Shown here piece by piece: positions 12,139 through 20,192 of a stretch of DNA of 64,000 nt. The notes below the pieces were generated by a model. That model was not told the DNA's origin, searched no databases, and saw nothing but the letters and a program-made list of their open reading frames with translations. This DNA comes from Halomonas fontilapidosi (lineage in GTDB: Bacteria > Pseudomonadota > Gammaproteobacteria > Pseudomonadales > Halomonadaceae), in contig NZ_JACHXQ010000010.1 in assembly GCF_014192285.1 (NCBI RefSeq), positions 42,098-106,097 on the forward strand. Direction: 5' to 3'. The translations under genes were made by a program, and so were the position numbers. The number at the start of each line of letters is the position of its first letter. Position 1 is the stretch's first letter.

Positions 12139-12876
12139 ATGTCCGAGATCCATGGCAAGGTCGTGATCATTACCGGGGCCAGCAGCGGCCTGGGCGAAGC
12201 CACCGCCCATCGTCTGGCCAAGGGCGGCGCCAAGCTGGTGCTCGGCGCTCGCCGTGAGGAACGCCTGCAGTCCCTGCGCGATGCCATCGTCGAACAGGGC
12301 GGCGAGGCCATCTATCAGGTCACCGACGTGACCGACCGCGATCAGGTCGAGGCCCTGGCCAGCGCCGCCAAGCAGGCCTATGGCCGCATCGACGTGCTGG
12401 TCAACAATGCGGGCCTGATGCCGCTCTCACCGCTCGACCAGCTCAAGGTCGACGAGTGGGAGCAGATGGTCGACGTCAACATCAAGGGAGTGCTTTACGG
12501 CCTCGCCGCCGTGCTGCCGACCATGCGCGAGCAGCATGCCGGACACATCATCAACCTCTCGTCGGTGGCGGGCCATGTGGTCTTTCCCGCCTCGGCCGTC
12601 TACAGCGCCACCAAGTATGCGGTCAAGGCGCTCTCCGAGGGCATTCGCCAGGAGGGCGGCGAGGAGATCCGTTCCACCAACATCTCGCCGGGCGCGGTAG
12701 CCACCGAGCTGACCACTACCATCAGTGATCCTGATACCGCGCAGAACGTGAATGAGCTCTACGAGATGGCCATCGATGCCGACGCTATCGCCCGCGCGAT
12801 CGTCTATGCTATCGAGCAGCCGGCGGACGTCGACGTCAACGAGCTGATCATCCGCCCGACCAAGCAGCCGCTCTAA
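12139..12876 (+). CDS. Short-chain dehydrogenase/reductase
   Basis: 245 residues from the ATG at 12139. It has the classical SDR layout: cofactor motif '[12 protein letters not shown]', '[13 protein letters not shown]', and catalytic Ser plus Tyr-x-x-x-Lys ('INLSSVAG', '[13 protein letters not shown]'). An Arg pair after the second strand (GARREER) suggests NADP(H). The C-terminal '[16 protein letters not shown]' is typical of the YdfG-like group acting on hydroxy acids or aldehydes. It appears to be under the upstream TetR regulator, which suggests a role in reducing an electrophile or aldehyde; that is inference. Confidence 0.88.
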   Translation: MSEIHGKVVIITGASSGLGEATAHRLAKGGAKLVLGARREERLQSLRDAIVEQGGEAIYQVTDVTDRDQVEALASAAKQAYGRIDVLVNNAGLMPLSPLDQLKVDEWEQMVDVNIKGVLYGLAAVLPTMREQHAGHIINLSSVAGHVVFPASAVYSATKYAVKALSEGIRQEGGEEIRSTNISPGAVATELTTTISDPDTAQNVNELYEMAIDADAIARAIVYAIEQPADVDVNELIIRPTKQPL

Positions 12877-12928
12877 GCGTCGCGCCCGGCGAGGGCCAGT
12901 GCCGCCGGGCAAGCAGTGATCACGAACC

Positions 12929-12956
12929 AGGGCACGGCGCCAATGCGCCGTGCCCT
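12929..12956. terminator. Bidirectional hairpin between SDR and pncB
   Basis: A perfect 12-base stem (AGGGCACGGCGC and its complement, loop CAAT) sits between two convergent genes. There is no long T-run on either side. Confidence 0.6.
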
Positions 12957-12996
12957 GTTGCGTTGCGCGGGTTGCGCGCGTTAACCGGTTGGTCGC

Positions 12997-14343
12997 TCAG
13001 GATCGAGACTGCAGACGCTCGAGCTCCGGGCTGAGCGTGACGGGGTAGTCGCTCTCACCCTCCGCGAGTTGTCTGACGCCCTCGGGGAAGCATTCGAGGG
13101 CATCCGCGGCCCGCTCGCGAGCCTGGTCGGCCAGGGCCATCTCGTCCTCATCGAGCCGCCCCGCTCGTACCAGTGGCCGCAGCTGAGGTTCTCCGTCGTC
13201 GATGGCCTCGTCACGCAGGGCAATGATATCGCCGACAAAGCGGCCCTGTTCGTCCCGGCGGCGATATACCTGTTTGCGGCAGGGCAGATTGATCTTGCCC
13301 GGCGAGTGCTTGACCCGCGGCGTGCCGGCATACTCGACCAGTTTGTAGGAAAGGTCGATCACCGGCGCGTCCGCCGACACGCCCATCTGAGTGCCGACGC
13401 CGAAGGCATCGATGGGCGCGCCGTCCTCGAGCAGGGCGGCGATCTTGAACTCGTCAAGGCCGCTGCTGGCGACGATGGTGATGTCGTCGTGCCCGGCCTC
13501 GTCGAGCAACTGGCGTGCGCCCTTGGCCAGTTCGCCCAGGTCGCCGGAATCGAGGCGGATGGACTTGACGCCGAGCTCGGGCTCCTCGCGCATGATCTCG
13601 ATTACCTTGCGAACCCCCTCCAGGGTGTCGTGGGTGTCCACCAGCAGGGTGGTGCCGGGGTAGAGCCGCGCGAAGGCACGGAAGGCCTCTCGCTCGTCGT
13701 CGTGGGCGAGGATATAGCTGTGCGCCATGGTGCCGTTGATCGCCAGGTCATGGCGCAGGCCGCCGAGCACGTTGCTGGTCCCGGCCAGTCCCGCGGTGCG
13801 GTAGGCGCGCACGCCCCGCATCGCGGCATCCACGCCATGCATGCGGCGCATGCCGAAATCCACCACCGGGCGACCGCGAGCCGCCATCACGATGCGTACC
13901 GCCTTGGAGGCGAGCACGGTTTCCGGCTGCACCAGGTTCATCACCAGGCTCTCGAGCAGTTGGGCCTGGGCGATGGGCGCGTCCACTTCCAGCAGCGGCT
14001 CATTGGCAAACACCGGGGTACCCTCCGGAAGGGCCCAGATGTCGCCCTCGAAGCGCCAGTTGCTCAGCCAGTCGAGAAAGCCCTGATCGAACTGCCCGGT
14101 ATCGGCCAGGCGCTCGAGGGCCTGGTCGCCGAAGCGCAAGCGGCTGAGCAGTGCCGCGGCATGCTGCTGGCCGCAGGCCAGCATGAAACGTCGCGTGGGC
14201 GGCATCTTGCGAAAGAACAGGCTGAAGGTGGCCCGCTCGTGCATCGCCTCCTTCCAGTAGGCCTGGGTCATGGTCAGCTGGTAGAGGTCGGTGAGCAGGG
14301 CCAGCTCGCCCTCCTCGACCTGCAGGGGAATCGGCTCGCTCAT
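12997..14343 (-). CDS. pncB: Nicotinate phosphoribosyltransferase
   Basis: 448 residues. It opens with the substrate-site motif 'LLTDLYQLTMTQAYW' and contains 'FFRKMPPTRRFMLACG', 'RRMHGVDAAMRG', 'LAINGTMAHSYILAHDDE' (His equivalent to the phosphorylated residue of this family) and 'SIRLDSGDLGELAKGARQ'. It converts nicotinate and PRPP to nicotinate mononucleotide in NAD salvage. Its start overlaps the stop of the nicotinamidase gene (ATGA), so the two salvage steps are translationally coupled. Confidence 0.93.
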   Translation of the reverse strand: MSEPIPLQVEEGELALLTDLYQLTMTQAYWKEAMHERATFSLFFRKMPPTRRFMLACGQQHAAALLSRLRFGDQALERLADTGQFDQGFLDWLSNWRFEGDIWALPEGTPVFANEPLLEVDAPIAQAQLLESLVMNLVQPETVLASKAVRIVMAARGRPVVDFGMRRMHGVDAAMRGVRAYRTAGLAGTSNVLGGLRHDLAINGTMAHSYILAHDDEREAFRAFARLYPGTTLLVDTHDTLEGVRKVIEIMREEPELGVKSIRLDSGDLGELAKGARQLLDEAGHDDITIVASSGLDEFKIAALLEDGAPIDAFGVGTQMGVSADAPVIDLSYKLVEYAGTPRVKHSPGKINLPCRKQVYRRRDEQGRFVGDIIALRDEAIDDGEPQLRPLVRAGRLDEDEMALADQARERAADALECFPEGVRQLAEGESDYPVTLSPELERLQSRS

Positions 14344-14906
14344 GTACGCACCTCGACTCCGGCTTCCTCGAAGTCACGGTGGCACGCCTCGATGGCTTCG
14401 GGGTCGACCGCGGCGGATAGCGCCTCCAGCAACAAGGTGGTGAAGCCTTCCCGACTGGCCGCCAGTACCGTGGCATGGACACAGACATCCAGCGCCAGGC
14501 CGCAGACGATCACCCGCTCGATACCCTTCTCCTGCAGGTAGCCGCCGAGTCCCGTGCCGTCGAAGGCGGAGTAAGCATCGGCATTGAAGGCGGTGGCCTT
14601 GCTGACGCGAATGACATCCTCGGGAAGGGTCAGGTCGGGATGGAAGGCGGCGCCCGGTGTGTCCTGCACGCAGTGAACCGGCCAGGGGCCGCCGCGATGC
14701 GTGAAACTGACGTGGTCGACGGGGTGCCAGTCCCGCGAGGCAACCACCATGGCGCCGGCAGCGCGGGCCGCCTCGATCTCGGCATTGATGCCGGGCACCA
14801 GCGCCGCGCCGCCCTCGACGCCCAGTGCGCCGCCTTCGCAGAAGTCGTTCTGCATATCGACGACGAGCAGCACGTCGCGTGAGCCATAGTTCACTGTTGT
14901 GGTCAT
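14340..14906 (-). CDS. pncA: Nicotinamidase
   Basis: 188 residues from the ATG at 14906. It is an isochorismatase-fold hydrolase with catalytic Asp (LLVVDMQNDFCEGGALGV), metal-binding 'SRDWHPVDHVSF', catalytic Lys region 'IRVSKATAFNADAYSAF' and nucleophile Cys in 'VCGLALDVCVHATVLAA'. It deamidates nicotinamide to nicotinate, the substrate of the overlapping downstream pncB. Confidence 0.92.
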   Translation of the reverse strand: MTTTVNYGSRDVLLVVDMQNDFCEGGALGVEGGAALVPGINAEIEAARAAGAMVVASRDWHPVDHVSFTHRGGPWPVHCVQDTPGAAFHPDLTLPEDVIRVSKATAFNADAYSAFDGTGLGGYLQEKGIERVIVCGLALDVCVHATVLAASREGFTTLLLEALSAAVDPEAIEACHRDFEEAGVEVRT

Positions 14907-14983
14907 TGCGCACCTTCCTGGAGGTCGTTGGGTATCGTCTCTTTCAGCGTAAGGCCTCCCCGTCGCTTGTTGAAGGGTGGGGG

Positions 14984-15922
14984 TCAATAACCGGCCTCGG
15001 GGTCGATGGTCTCGAGGGGGGCCCCTGCCTCGAAGGCCTGCAGTGCCTCGGCCACCTGGTCCAGCGCCTCGCCCAGAGGGGTCGGGCCGGCCATGTGGGG
15101 GGTGACCCAGACCCGCGGGTGCGACCATAGCGGACTCTCGTCGGGCAGGGGTTCCGTGGGGAAGGCGTCGAGCAGCGCCCCGCGCAGCCGGCCCTCACGA
15201 TCTTCATCCGGGCCCAGGGCGTTGAGCAGTGCGGCCTCGTCGATCAGGGTGCCACGCCCCGGGTTGATCAGGCTGGCCCCCTCGGGCAGCCGCGCCAGGG
15301 TGTCCGTATCGATGATATGGCGCGTCGCGGACGTATCCGGCAGCAGCAATACCAGGCTCATGGCCTGGTCCAGCACCTCGCCGAGGCCGTCCTCGCCATG
15401 GTGACAATGGATGTCGTCCAGCGACTTGGCCGAGCGGCTCCAGCCATGCACCGGGAAGCCGTCGGCGGCAATCATGGCGGCGACCTTCGCGCCGATCGCG
15501 CCGAGGCCCAGCACGCCCACCGGCCAGTCGCCCTTGTCGACCACCGAATGCTCGCGCCATTCGCGGCGTGCCTGCTGGCGGCGATAGCGGTCGAAGTCAC
15601 GCTGGAAGTGCAGGATGCCGTAGCGCACGTAGTCGCCGATCAGCTCGGCCATGCCGGCGTCGCGCAGTTTGACAATCGGCACGTCCCGGGGCAGACCGGG
15701 ATTGCTCAGCAGGGCATCGACGCCGGCACCGAGATTGACGATACCCTTGAGTCGCTCGGGTTCGCGGAGCAGGTCGGCGGACGGCTTCCACACCGCCAGA
15801 TAGTCCGCCTCGCGGCGTTTCTCGGCCGGGGCACTGCTGGTGAACACCTCGGCATCCGGCAGGCGTTCGGCCAAGGCCTCACGCCACTGCTCGGCGTCGT
15901 CGCTATGTACGAGAACCTTCAT
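14984..15922 (-). CDS. ghrA: Glyoxylate/hydroxypyruvate reductase A type
   Basis: 312 residues from the ATG at 15922. It is a D-2-hydroxyacid dehydrogenase with the GhrA pattern: 'NLGAGVDALL', cofactor motif 'VGVLGLGAIGAKVA', 'LVLLLPDTSATRHIID', 'ASLINPGRGTLIDEAALL' and 'VTPHMAGPT' (in place of the general-base region seen in other subfamilies). It should reduce glyoxylate or hydroxypyruvate with NADPH. It is divergent from doeA across about 260 bases. Confidence 0.88.
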   Translation of the reverse strand: MKVLVHSDDAEQWREALAERLPDAEVFTSSAPAEKRREADYLAVWKPSADLLREPERLKGIVNLGAGVDALLSNPGLPRDVPIVKLRDAGMAELIGDYVRYGILHFQRDFDRYRRQQARREWREHSVVDKGDWPVGVLGLGAIGAKVAAMIAADGFPVHGWSRSAKSLDDIHCHHGEDGLGEVLDQAMSLVLLLPDTSATRHIIDTDTLARLPEGASLINPGRGTLIDEAALLNALGPDEDREGRLRGALLDAFPTEPLPDESPLWSHPRVWVTPHMAGPTPLGEALDQVAEALQAFEAGAPLETIDPEAGY

Positions 15923-16181
15923 GGCTCCTCCTCCTGAATGACCATGCGTCATCATGGGAGCGGGGCTGCCCATCGACAAGCCTCATGGCACATCAGGAAA
16001 TGCTTGACCGCCTACCATGGGTTAGCAGTAACCTCGAGTCGCGGATCGAGCAACGCGACCCCCGTTGCCGCCTGGCCCGGCACAGCGCCGATCGCCATAC
16101 GGCAGTGAAGGTTACCCCCGGTCCGGCCCTCTCGCCGCAGAGAGGGCCGATTTACTTGATGATGCGATGGCGAGTGGCTTC

Positions 16182-17381
16182 ATGATCCAGGTTTCCCTGC
16201 CCTTCACTCGTGAGGAATATGCGACCCGCTTGTGGAAGGTGCGTGCCGAGATGGCCAGCCGTGGTATCGACGTGCTGATCGTCAGCGACCCCTCCAACAT
16301 GGCCTGGTTGACCGGCTACGACGGCTGGTCCTTCTATGTCCATCAGTGCGTGCTGGTGGGCCTGGAGGGTGAGCCGGTGTGGTATGGCCGCCGGATGGAC
16401 GCCAACGGGGCCCTGCGCACCTGCTGGATCGATCCGGACAACATCACCTACTACCCGGATTACTACGTGCAGAATCCGGATATGCACCCCATGGACTACC
16501 TCGCTCAGACGATCCTGCCCGACCGCGGGTGGCACGAGGGCGTGGTGGGCATGGAGATGGACAACTACTATTTCTCGGCCAAGGCCTACCAGAGCCTGCT
16601 CCGCGAACTGCCCCATGCGCGCTTCATGGACGCCAACTCGCTGGTCAACTGGTGTCGCGCGGTCAAGTCGCCCCAGGAAGTCGAGTACATGCGCGTAGCG
16701 GCCAAGATCGTCGAGGGCATGCACACACGAATCCTGGAAGTGATCGAGCCGGGCCTGCCCAAGAGCAAGCTGGTGTCGGAGATCTACCGGGTCGGCATCG
16801 AAGGCTGGAAAGATGAGCACGGCAAGGTCTTTGGCGGCGACTATCCGGCCATCGTGCCCATGCTGCCCACCGGCAGTGACGCTGCCGCCCCGCACCTGAC
16901 CTGGGACGACACGCCGTTTCGCGAGGGTGAGGGGACCTTCTTCGAGATCGCCGGGGTCTTCAAGCGCTACCATGCGCCGATGTCGCGCACCGTCTTCCTG
17001 GGCAGGCCGCCCCAGGAGTTCGTGCGCGCCGAATCGGCACTGCTCGAGGGCATCGAGAATGGCCTGGCGGTCGCCAAGCCGGGCAATCGCACCGCAGACA
17101 TCGCCATGGCGCTGGGTGCGGCCATGGACAAGTACGGCTTCGACCGCGGCGGTGCGCGCTGTGGCTATCCCATCGGCATCAGCTATCCCCCGGACTGGGG
17201 CGAGCGCACCATGAGCCTGCGTCCCTCGGACGAGACCATCCTGCAGCCCGGCATGACCTTCCACTTCATGCCGGGCCTGTGGGAAGACGACTGGGGCCTG
17301 GAGATCACCGAGAGCATCCTGATCACCGAGACCGGCTGCGAGACCCTGGCCGACTTCCCTCGCCAGCTCTTCGTGCGCTGA
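16182..17381 (+). CDS. doeA: Ectoine hydrolase
   Basis: About 400 residues (an in-frame ATG at 16167 is an alternative start; neither has a clear ribosome site). It is a creatinase/M24-fold enzyme with an N-terminal 'DPSNMAWLTGYDGWSFYVHQ' segment and C-terminal pita-bread domain ('MLPTGSDAAAPHLTWDD', 'YHAPMSRTVFLG', 'MTFHFMPGLWEDDWGLEITE'). Metal ligands of true peptidases are partly replaced, as in the DoeA/EutD family. It opens the ectoine ring to N-acetyl-diaminobutyrate, allowing ectoine use as carbon and nitrogen source. doeB and doeX follow on the same strand. Confidence 0.92.
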   Translation: MIQVSLPFTREEYATRLWKVRAEMASRGIDVLIVSDPSNMAWLTGYDGWSFYVHQCVLVGLEGEPVWYGRRMDANGALRTCWIDPDNITYYPDYYVQNPDMHPMDYLAQTILPDRGWHEGVVGMEMDNYYFSAKAYQSLLRELPHARFMDANSLVNWCRAVKSPQEVEYMRVAAKIVEGMHTRILEVIEPGLPKSKLVSEIYRVGIEGWKDEHGKVFGGDYPAIVPMLPTGSDAAAPHLTWDDTPFREGEGTFFEIAGVFKRYHAPMSRTVFLGRPPQEFVRAESALLEGIENGLAVAKPGNRTADIAMALGAAMDKYGFDRGGARCGYPIGISYPPDWGERTMSLRPSDETILQPGMTFHFMPGLWEDDWGLEITESILITETGCETLADFPRQLFVR

Positions 17382-17414
17382 ACAAACAGAATCCAAGATT
17401 GCTGCAATGAACAA

Positions 17415-17503
17415 CGAGGGGCGCTGGGGGCAGATCGGAGAGGGGGTCCTACGCCAGGGATGGCGTCGGTAGCGCCCAGGGATGGGTTCACAGCGCCCCC
17501 TCG
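17415..17503. repeat. Imperfect long inverted repeat in the doeA-doeB gap
   Basis: Outer arms CGAGGGGCGCTG (17415-17426) and CAGCGCCCCCTCG (17491-17503) are complementary apart from one extra base. Between them a smaller stem forms from TACGCCA and TGGCGT. It occupies much of the 200-base space between doeA and doeB and looks like a dispersed extragenic palindrome. Copy number elsewhere is unknown. Confidence 0.5.
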
Positions 17504-17582
17504 AAGATCTGCCGCCAGATCAGCCCCGAGTGGCATCAGGGCCACCACGCCGATGCCATATGAGAACAAGGAGTTGTACACC

Positions 17583-18596
17583 ATGACCAAGCGTCCCAGC
17601 CCCATTTCCGCCACCGTCGACTTCGACGTCGACGGCGTCCAGCACGGTTTCCTCAAGCTGCCGATCTCCGTGGATGATTCTGCCTGGGGAGCGGTGATGA
17701 TCCCCGTCACCGTGGTCAAGAACGGCGAGGGGCCGACGGCGCTGCTCACCGGCGGCAATCACGGTGACGAGTACGAGGGCATCACCTCGCTGCTCAAGCT
17801 ATCGAGCTCGCTGTCCGCTGAGGATGTTCGCGGCCGGGTGATCATCGTGCCGTGCATGAACCAGCCCGCGGTGATGGCCGGCAAGCGTACCTCCGGCCTC
17901 GACGGCGGCAACCTCAACCGCAGCTTCCCCGGTCATCCGGACGGCAGCGTGACCGAGAAGATCGCCGACTACTTCACCCGCGTGATGGTGCCGATGAGTG
18001 ACGTGGTGCTCGACCTGCACTCAGGCGGGCGAACGTTGGACATCATCCCCTTCGGCGCCTCCCACGTGCTGGACGACCCGGAGCAGCAGCGACAGGCCCT
18101 CGAGGGCACCAAGGCCTTCGCTGCGCCCTATGCCATGATGATGTTCGAACTCGACGCCGCGGCACTGTTCGACACCGCGGTAGAGAGTCAGGGCAAGATC
18201 TTCGTGGCCACCGAACTCGGTGGCGGCGGCACTTCCACGCCGGACAGCATGGCGATCACCGAGCGTGGCGTGCGCAATTTCCTGATCCACTATGGACTGA
18301 TGGTCGGCGAGGTGGAAATGCCAGCCGAGCCCCAGGTCTATCTCGACATGCCCGATGCCAGTTGCTATGTGCAGAGCGAGCACTCTGGCGTGCTGGAGCT
18401 CTGTTTCGCCTTGGGCGAGCCGGTCGAGAAGGGCGATGTGGTGGCCCGGGTCTATGATCAGACGCGCAGCGGCACCGCGCCGGTGGACTATTGTGCCGGA
18501 CGCAGCGGCGTGCTGGCGGCACGCCGTCATCCGGCGCTGGTTAACATGGGTGACACCATCGCGGTGATTGCCGATGTGGTCGACTCGCTGGGCTGA
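17583..18596 (+). CDS. doeB: N-acetyl-L-2,4-diaminobutyrate deacetylase
   Basis: 337 residues from the ATG at 17583, with AAGGAG 10 bases upstream. It belongs to the succinylglutamate-desuccinylase/aspartoacylase zinc family: metal site 'LTGGNHGDEYEG', 'CMNQPAVMAGKRTSGLDGGN', 'LNRSFPGHPDGSVTEKIAD', third ligand 'VVLDLHSGG', and C-terminal Glu in 'VATELGGGGTSTP'. DoeB removes the acetyl group from the DoeA product to give diaminobutyrate. It ends 16 bases before doeX. Confidence 0.92.
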   Translation: MTKRPSPISATVDFDVDGVQHGFLKLPISVDDSAWGAVMIPVTVVKNGEGPTALLTGGNHGDEYEGITSLLKLSSSLSAEDVRGRVIIVPCMNQPAVMAGKRTSGLDGGNLNRSFPGHPDGSVTEKIADYFTRVMVPMSDVVLDLHSGGRTLDIIPFGASHVLDDPEQQRQALEGTKAFAAPYAMMMFELDAAALFDTAVESQGKIFVATELGGGGTSTPDSMAITERGVRNFLIHYGLMVGEVEMPAEPQVYLDMPDASCYVQSEHSGVLELCFALGEPVEKGDVVARVYDQTRSGTAPVDYCAGRSGVLAARRHPALVNMGDTIAVIADVVDSLG

Positions 18597-18612
18597 CGAT
18601 GCCGGGATACCC

Positions 18613-19086
18613 ATGAAACTCGACCGCTATGATCTGAAGATCCTCGAAATCCTCTCCCGGGATGGCCGCATCACCAAGTCCAAGCTGGCCGAGGCGATCA
18701 ACCTCTCGGTCAGCCCCTGCTGGGAGCGGGTTCGCCGACTGGAGAAGGCCGGCATCATCGAGGGCTACAGTGCTCGTATCAATACCGCGGCGCTGGTGCG
18801 CCGCACGCCAGTGTGGGTGCAGATCGAGCTCAAGGCCCACAATGCCGAGAGCTTTGCTCGCTTCGAGGCGCTGGTTCATGCTACCCCCGAGGTCACCGAG
18901 TGCGTGGCCGTGGGCGGTGGCGTCGACTATCTGATCAAGTTCGAGGCCGACTCCATCGATGCCTATCAGCGGCGGATGGATGCCTGGCTGACCGGAGAGG
19001 CCGGCATCGAACGTTACTTCACCTATATCGTCACCAAGGCGGTAAAATGTCCGGTCCCCGGCGTTTCGCCAGAAGACCTGGCCTGA
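18613..19086 (+). CDS. doeX: Lrp/AsnC-family regulator of ectoine degradation
   Basis: 157 residues. The N-terminal AsnC-type helix-turn-helix (DRYDLKILEILSRDGRI, AINLSVSPCWERVRRLEKAG) is followed by a RAM ligand-binding domain ('ECVAVGGGVDYLIKFE'). In Halomonas elongata DoeX is encoded with doeA and doeB and binds near doeA. The position here is the same, so it very likely senses a degradation intermediate. Confidence 0.9.
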   Translation: MKLDRYDLKILEILSRDGRITKSKLAEAINLSVSPCWERVRRLEKAGIIEGYSARINTAALVRRTPVWVQIELKAHNAESFARFEALVHATPEVTECVAVGGGVDYLIKFEADSIDAYQRRMDAWLTGEAGIERYFTYIVTKAVKCPVPGVSPEDLA

Positions 19087-19284
19087 TCCCCTTTTCCGAT
19101 CGAGCGAAATTTCAGCGTTGATGTCACCTCCGCCCTTGTGGCATAAGCTGATGACAGTGGGTGGGCCGTTGCTCACCCGGCCGGGCGATCCCGCCGGCAT
19201 GCTCCCGATGGTGCCGGTCATGTCTGATCGATAGTCGACAGCGCCCTGGAAGTTTCCGAGATCGCCTGACGTAGAGAGACCACG

Positions 19285-20154
19285 ATGTCCTATTTCACGA
19301 TTGCCGGTGTGCAGATGCACGCTCTGCACCATGGTGACAACACCGAGGCCATGCGCCACCGGATCGACGTGCTGATGAGCCGTTTCCCTCAGGTGCAGAT
19401 GGTCCTGTTCAGCGAACTGATGCCCATGGGGGCCTCGCCGCACCACGCCCAGGCGATGCCCAGCAGCACCGAGGCCCTGTTCTGCCAGATCGCCGAGCAG
19501 CATCGCATCTGGCTGATCCCGGGCTCGATGTTCGAGCAGACCGACGACGGTGTCTTCAATACCCTCTCGGTGATCAATCCCCACGGCCAGGTAGTGGCCC
19601 GCTACCGCAAGATGTTCCCCTTCCGTCCGTACGAGGCCGGCGTGGAAAGCGGCAGCGAATTCGTGACGTTTGACGTGCCCAACGTGGCGCGTTTCGGCGT
19701 CTCGATCTGCTACGACATGTGGTTCCCCGAGACCACCCGTACGCTGGCCGCCATGGGGGCCGAGGTGATCCTGCACCCGACCATGACCGACACCATCGAC
19801 CGCGATATCGAGTTGTCCATTGCCCGTACCAATGCGGCGGTCAATCAGTGCTTTTTCTTCGATATCAACGGCGCTGGCGCCCTCGGCAACGGTCGGTCGA
19901 TCGTGGTCGGCCCCTCCGGTGACGTCATTCACCAGGCCGGTACCGGCGAAGAGGTCATGCCCATCGAGGTCGACCTGCACCGCGTGCGTCGCGAACGCGA
20001 GACCGGCCTGCGCGGCCTTGGCCAGCCACTCAAGAGCTTTCGTGACCGGTCCGTCGACTTCCCGCTCTACCGCAGCGAAAACGGCTCGTCCCCCTTCCTC
20101 GATACGCTCGGCCCGCTGCAGAAGCCGCTGCGCGCCGACATCGAGGAATATTGA
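19285..20154 (+). CDS. Carbon-nitrogen hydrolase (nitrilase superfamily)
   Basis: 289 residues. The catalytic triad is visible: Glu44 in 'FSELMPMG', Lys109 in 'YRKMFPF', Cys142 in 'VSICYDMWFPETTR'. The overall pattern is that of aliphatic amidases and N-carbamoyl amidases, though the subgroup is not one I can name. It starts a run of four uncharacterised genes inserted between doeX and doeC. It ends 38 bases before the ATP-grasp gene and probably forms an operon with it. A natural guess is hydrolysis of an amide formed or cleaved by its neighbours; this is inference. Confidence 0.82.
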   Translation: MSYFTIAGVQMHALHHGDNTEAMRHRIDVLMSRFPQVQMVLFSELMPMGASPHHAQAMPSSTEALFCQIAEQHRIWLIPGSMFEQTDDGVFNTLSVINPHGQVVARYRKMFPFRPYEAGVESGSEFVTFDVPNVARFGVSICYDMWFPETTRTLAAMGAEVILHPTMTDTIDRDIELSIARTNAAVNQCFFFDINGAGALGNGRSIVVGPSGDVIHQAGTGEEVMPIEVDLHRVRRERETGLRGLGQPLKSFRDRSVDFPLYRSENGSSPFLDTLGPLQKPLRADIEEY

Positions 20155-20192
20155 TCCTTCGCCCGCGGGCGGTGCAGTGAAGAGGAGATTCC

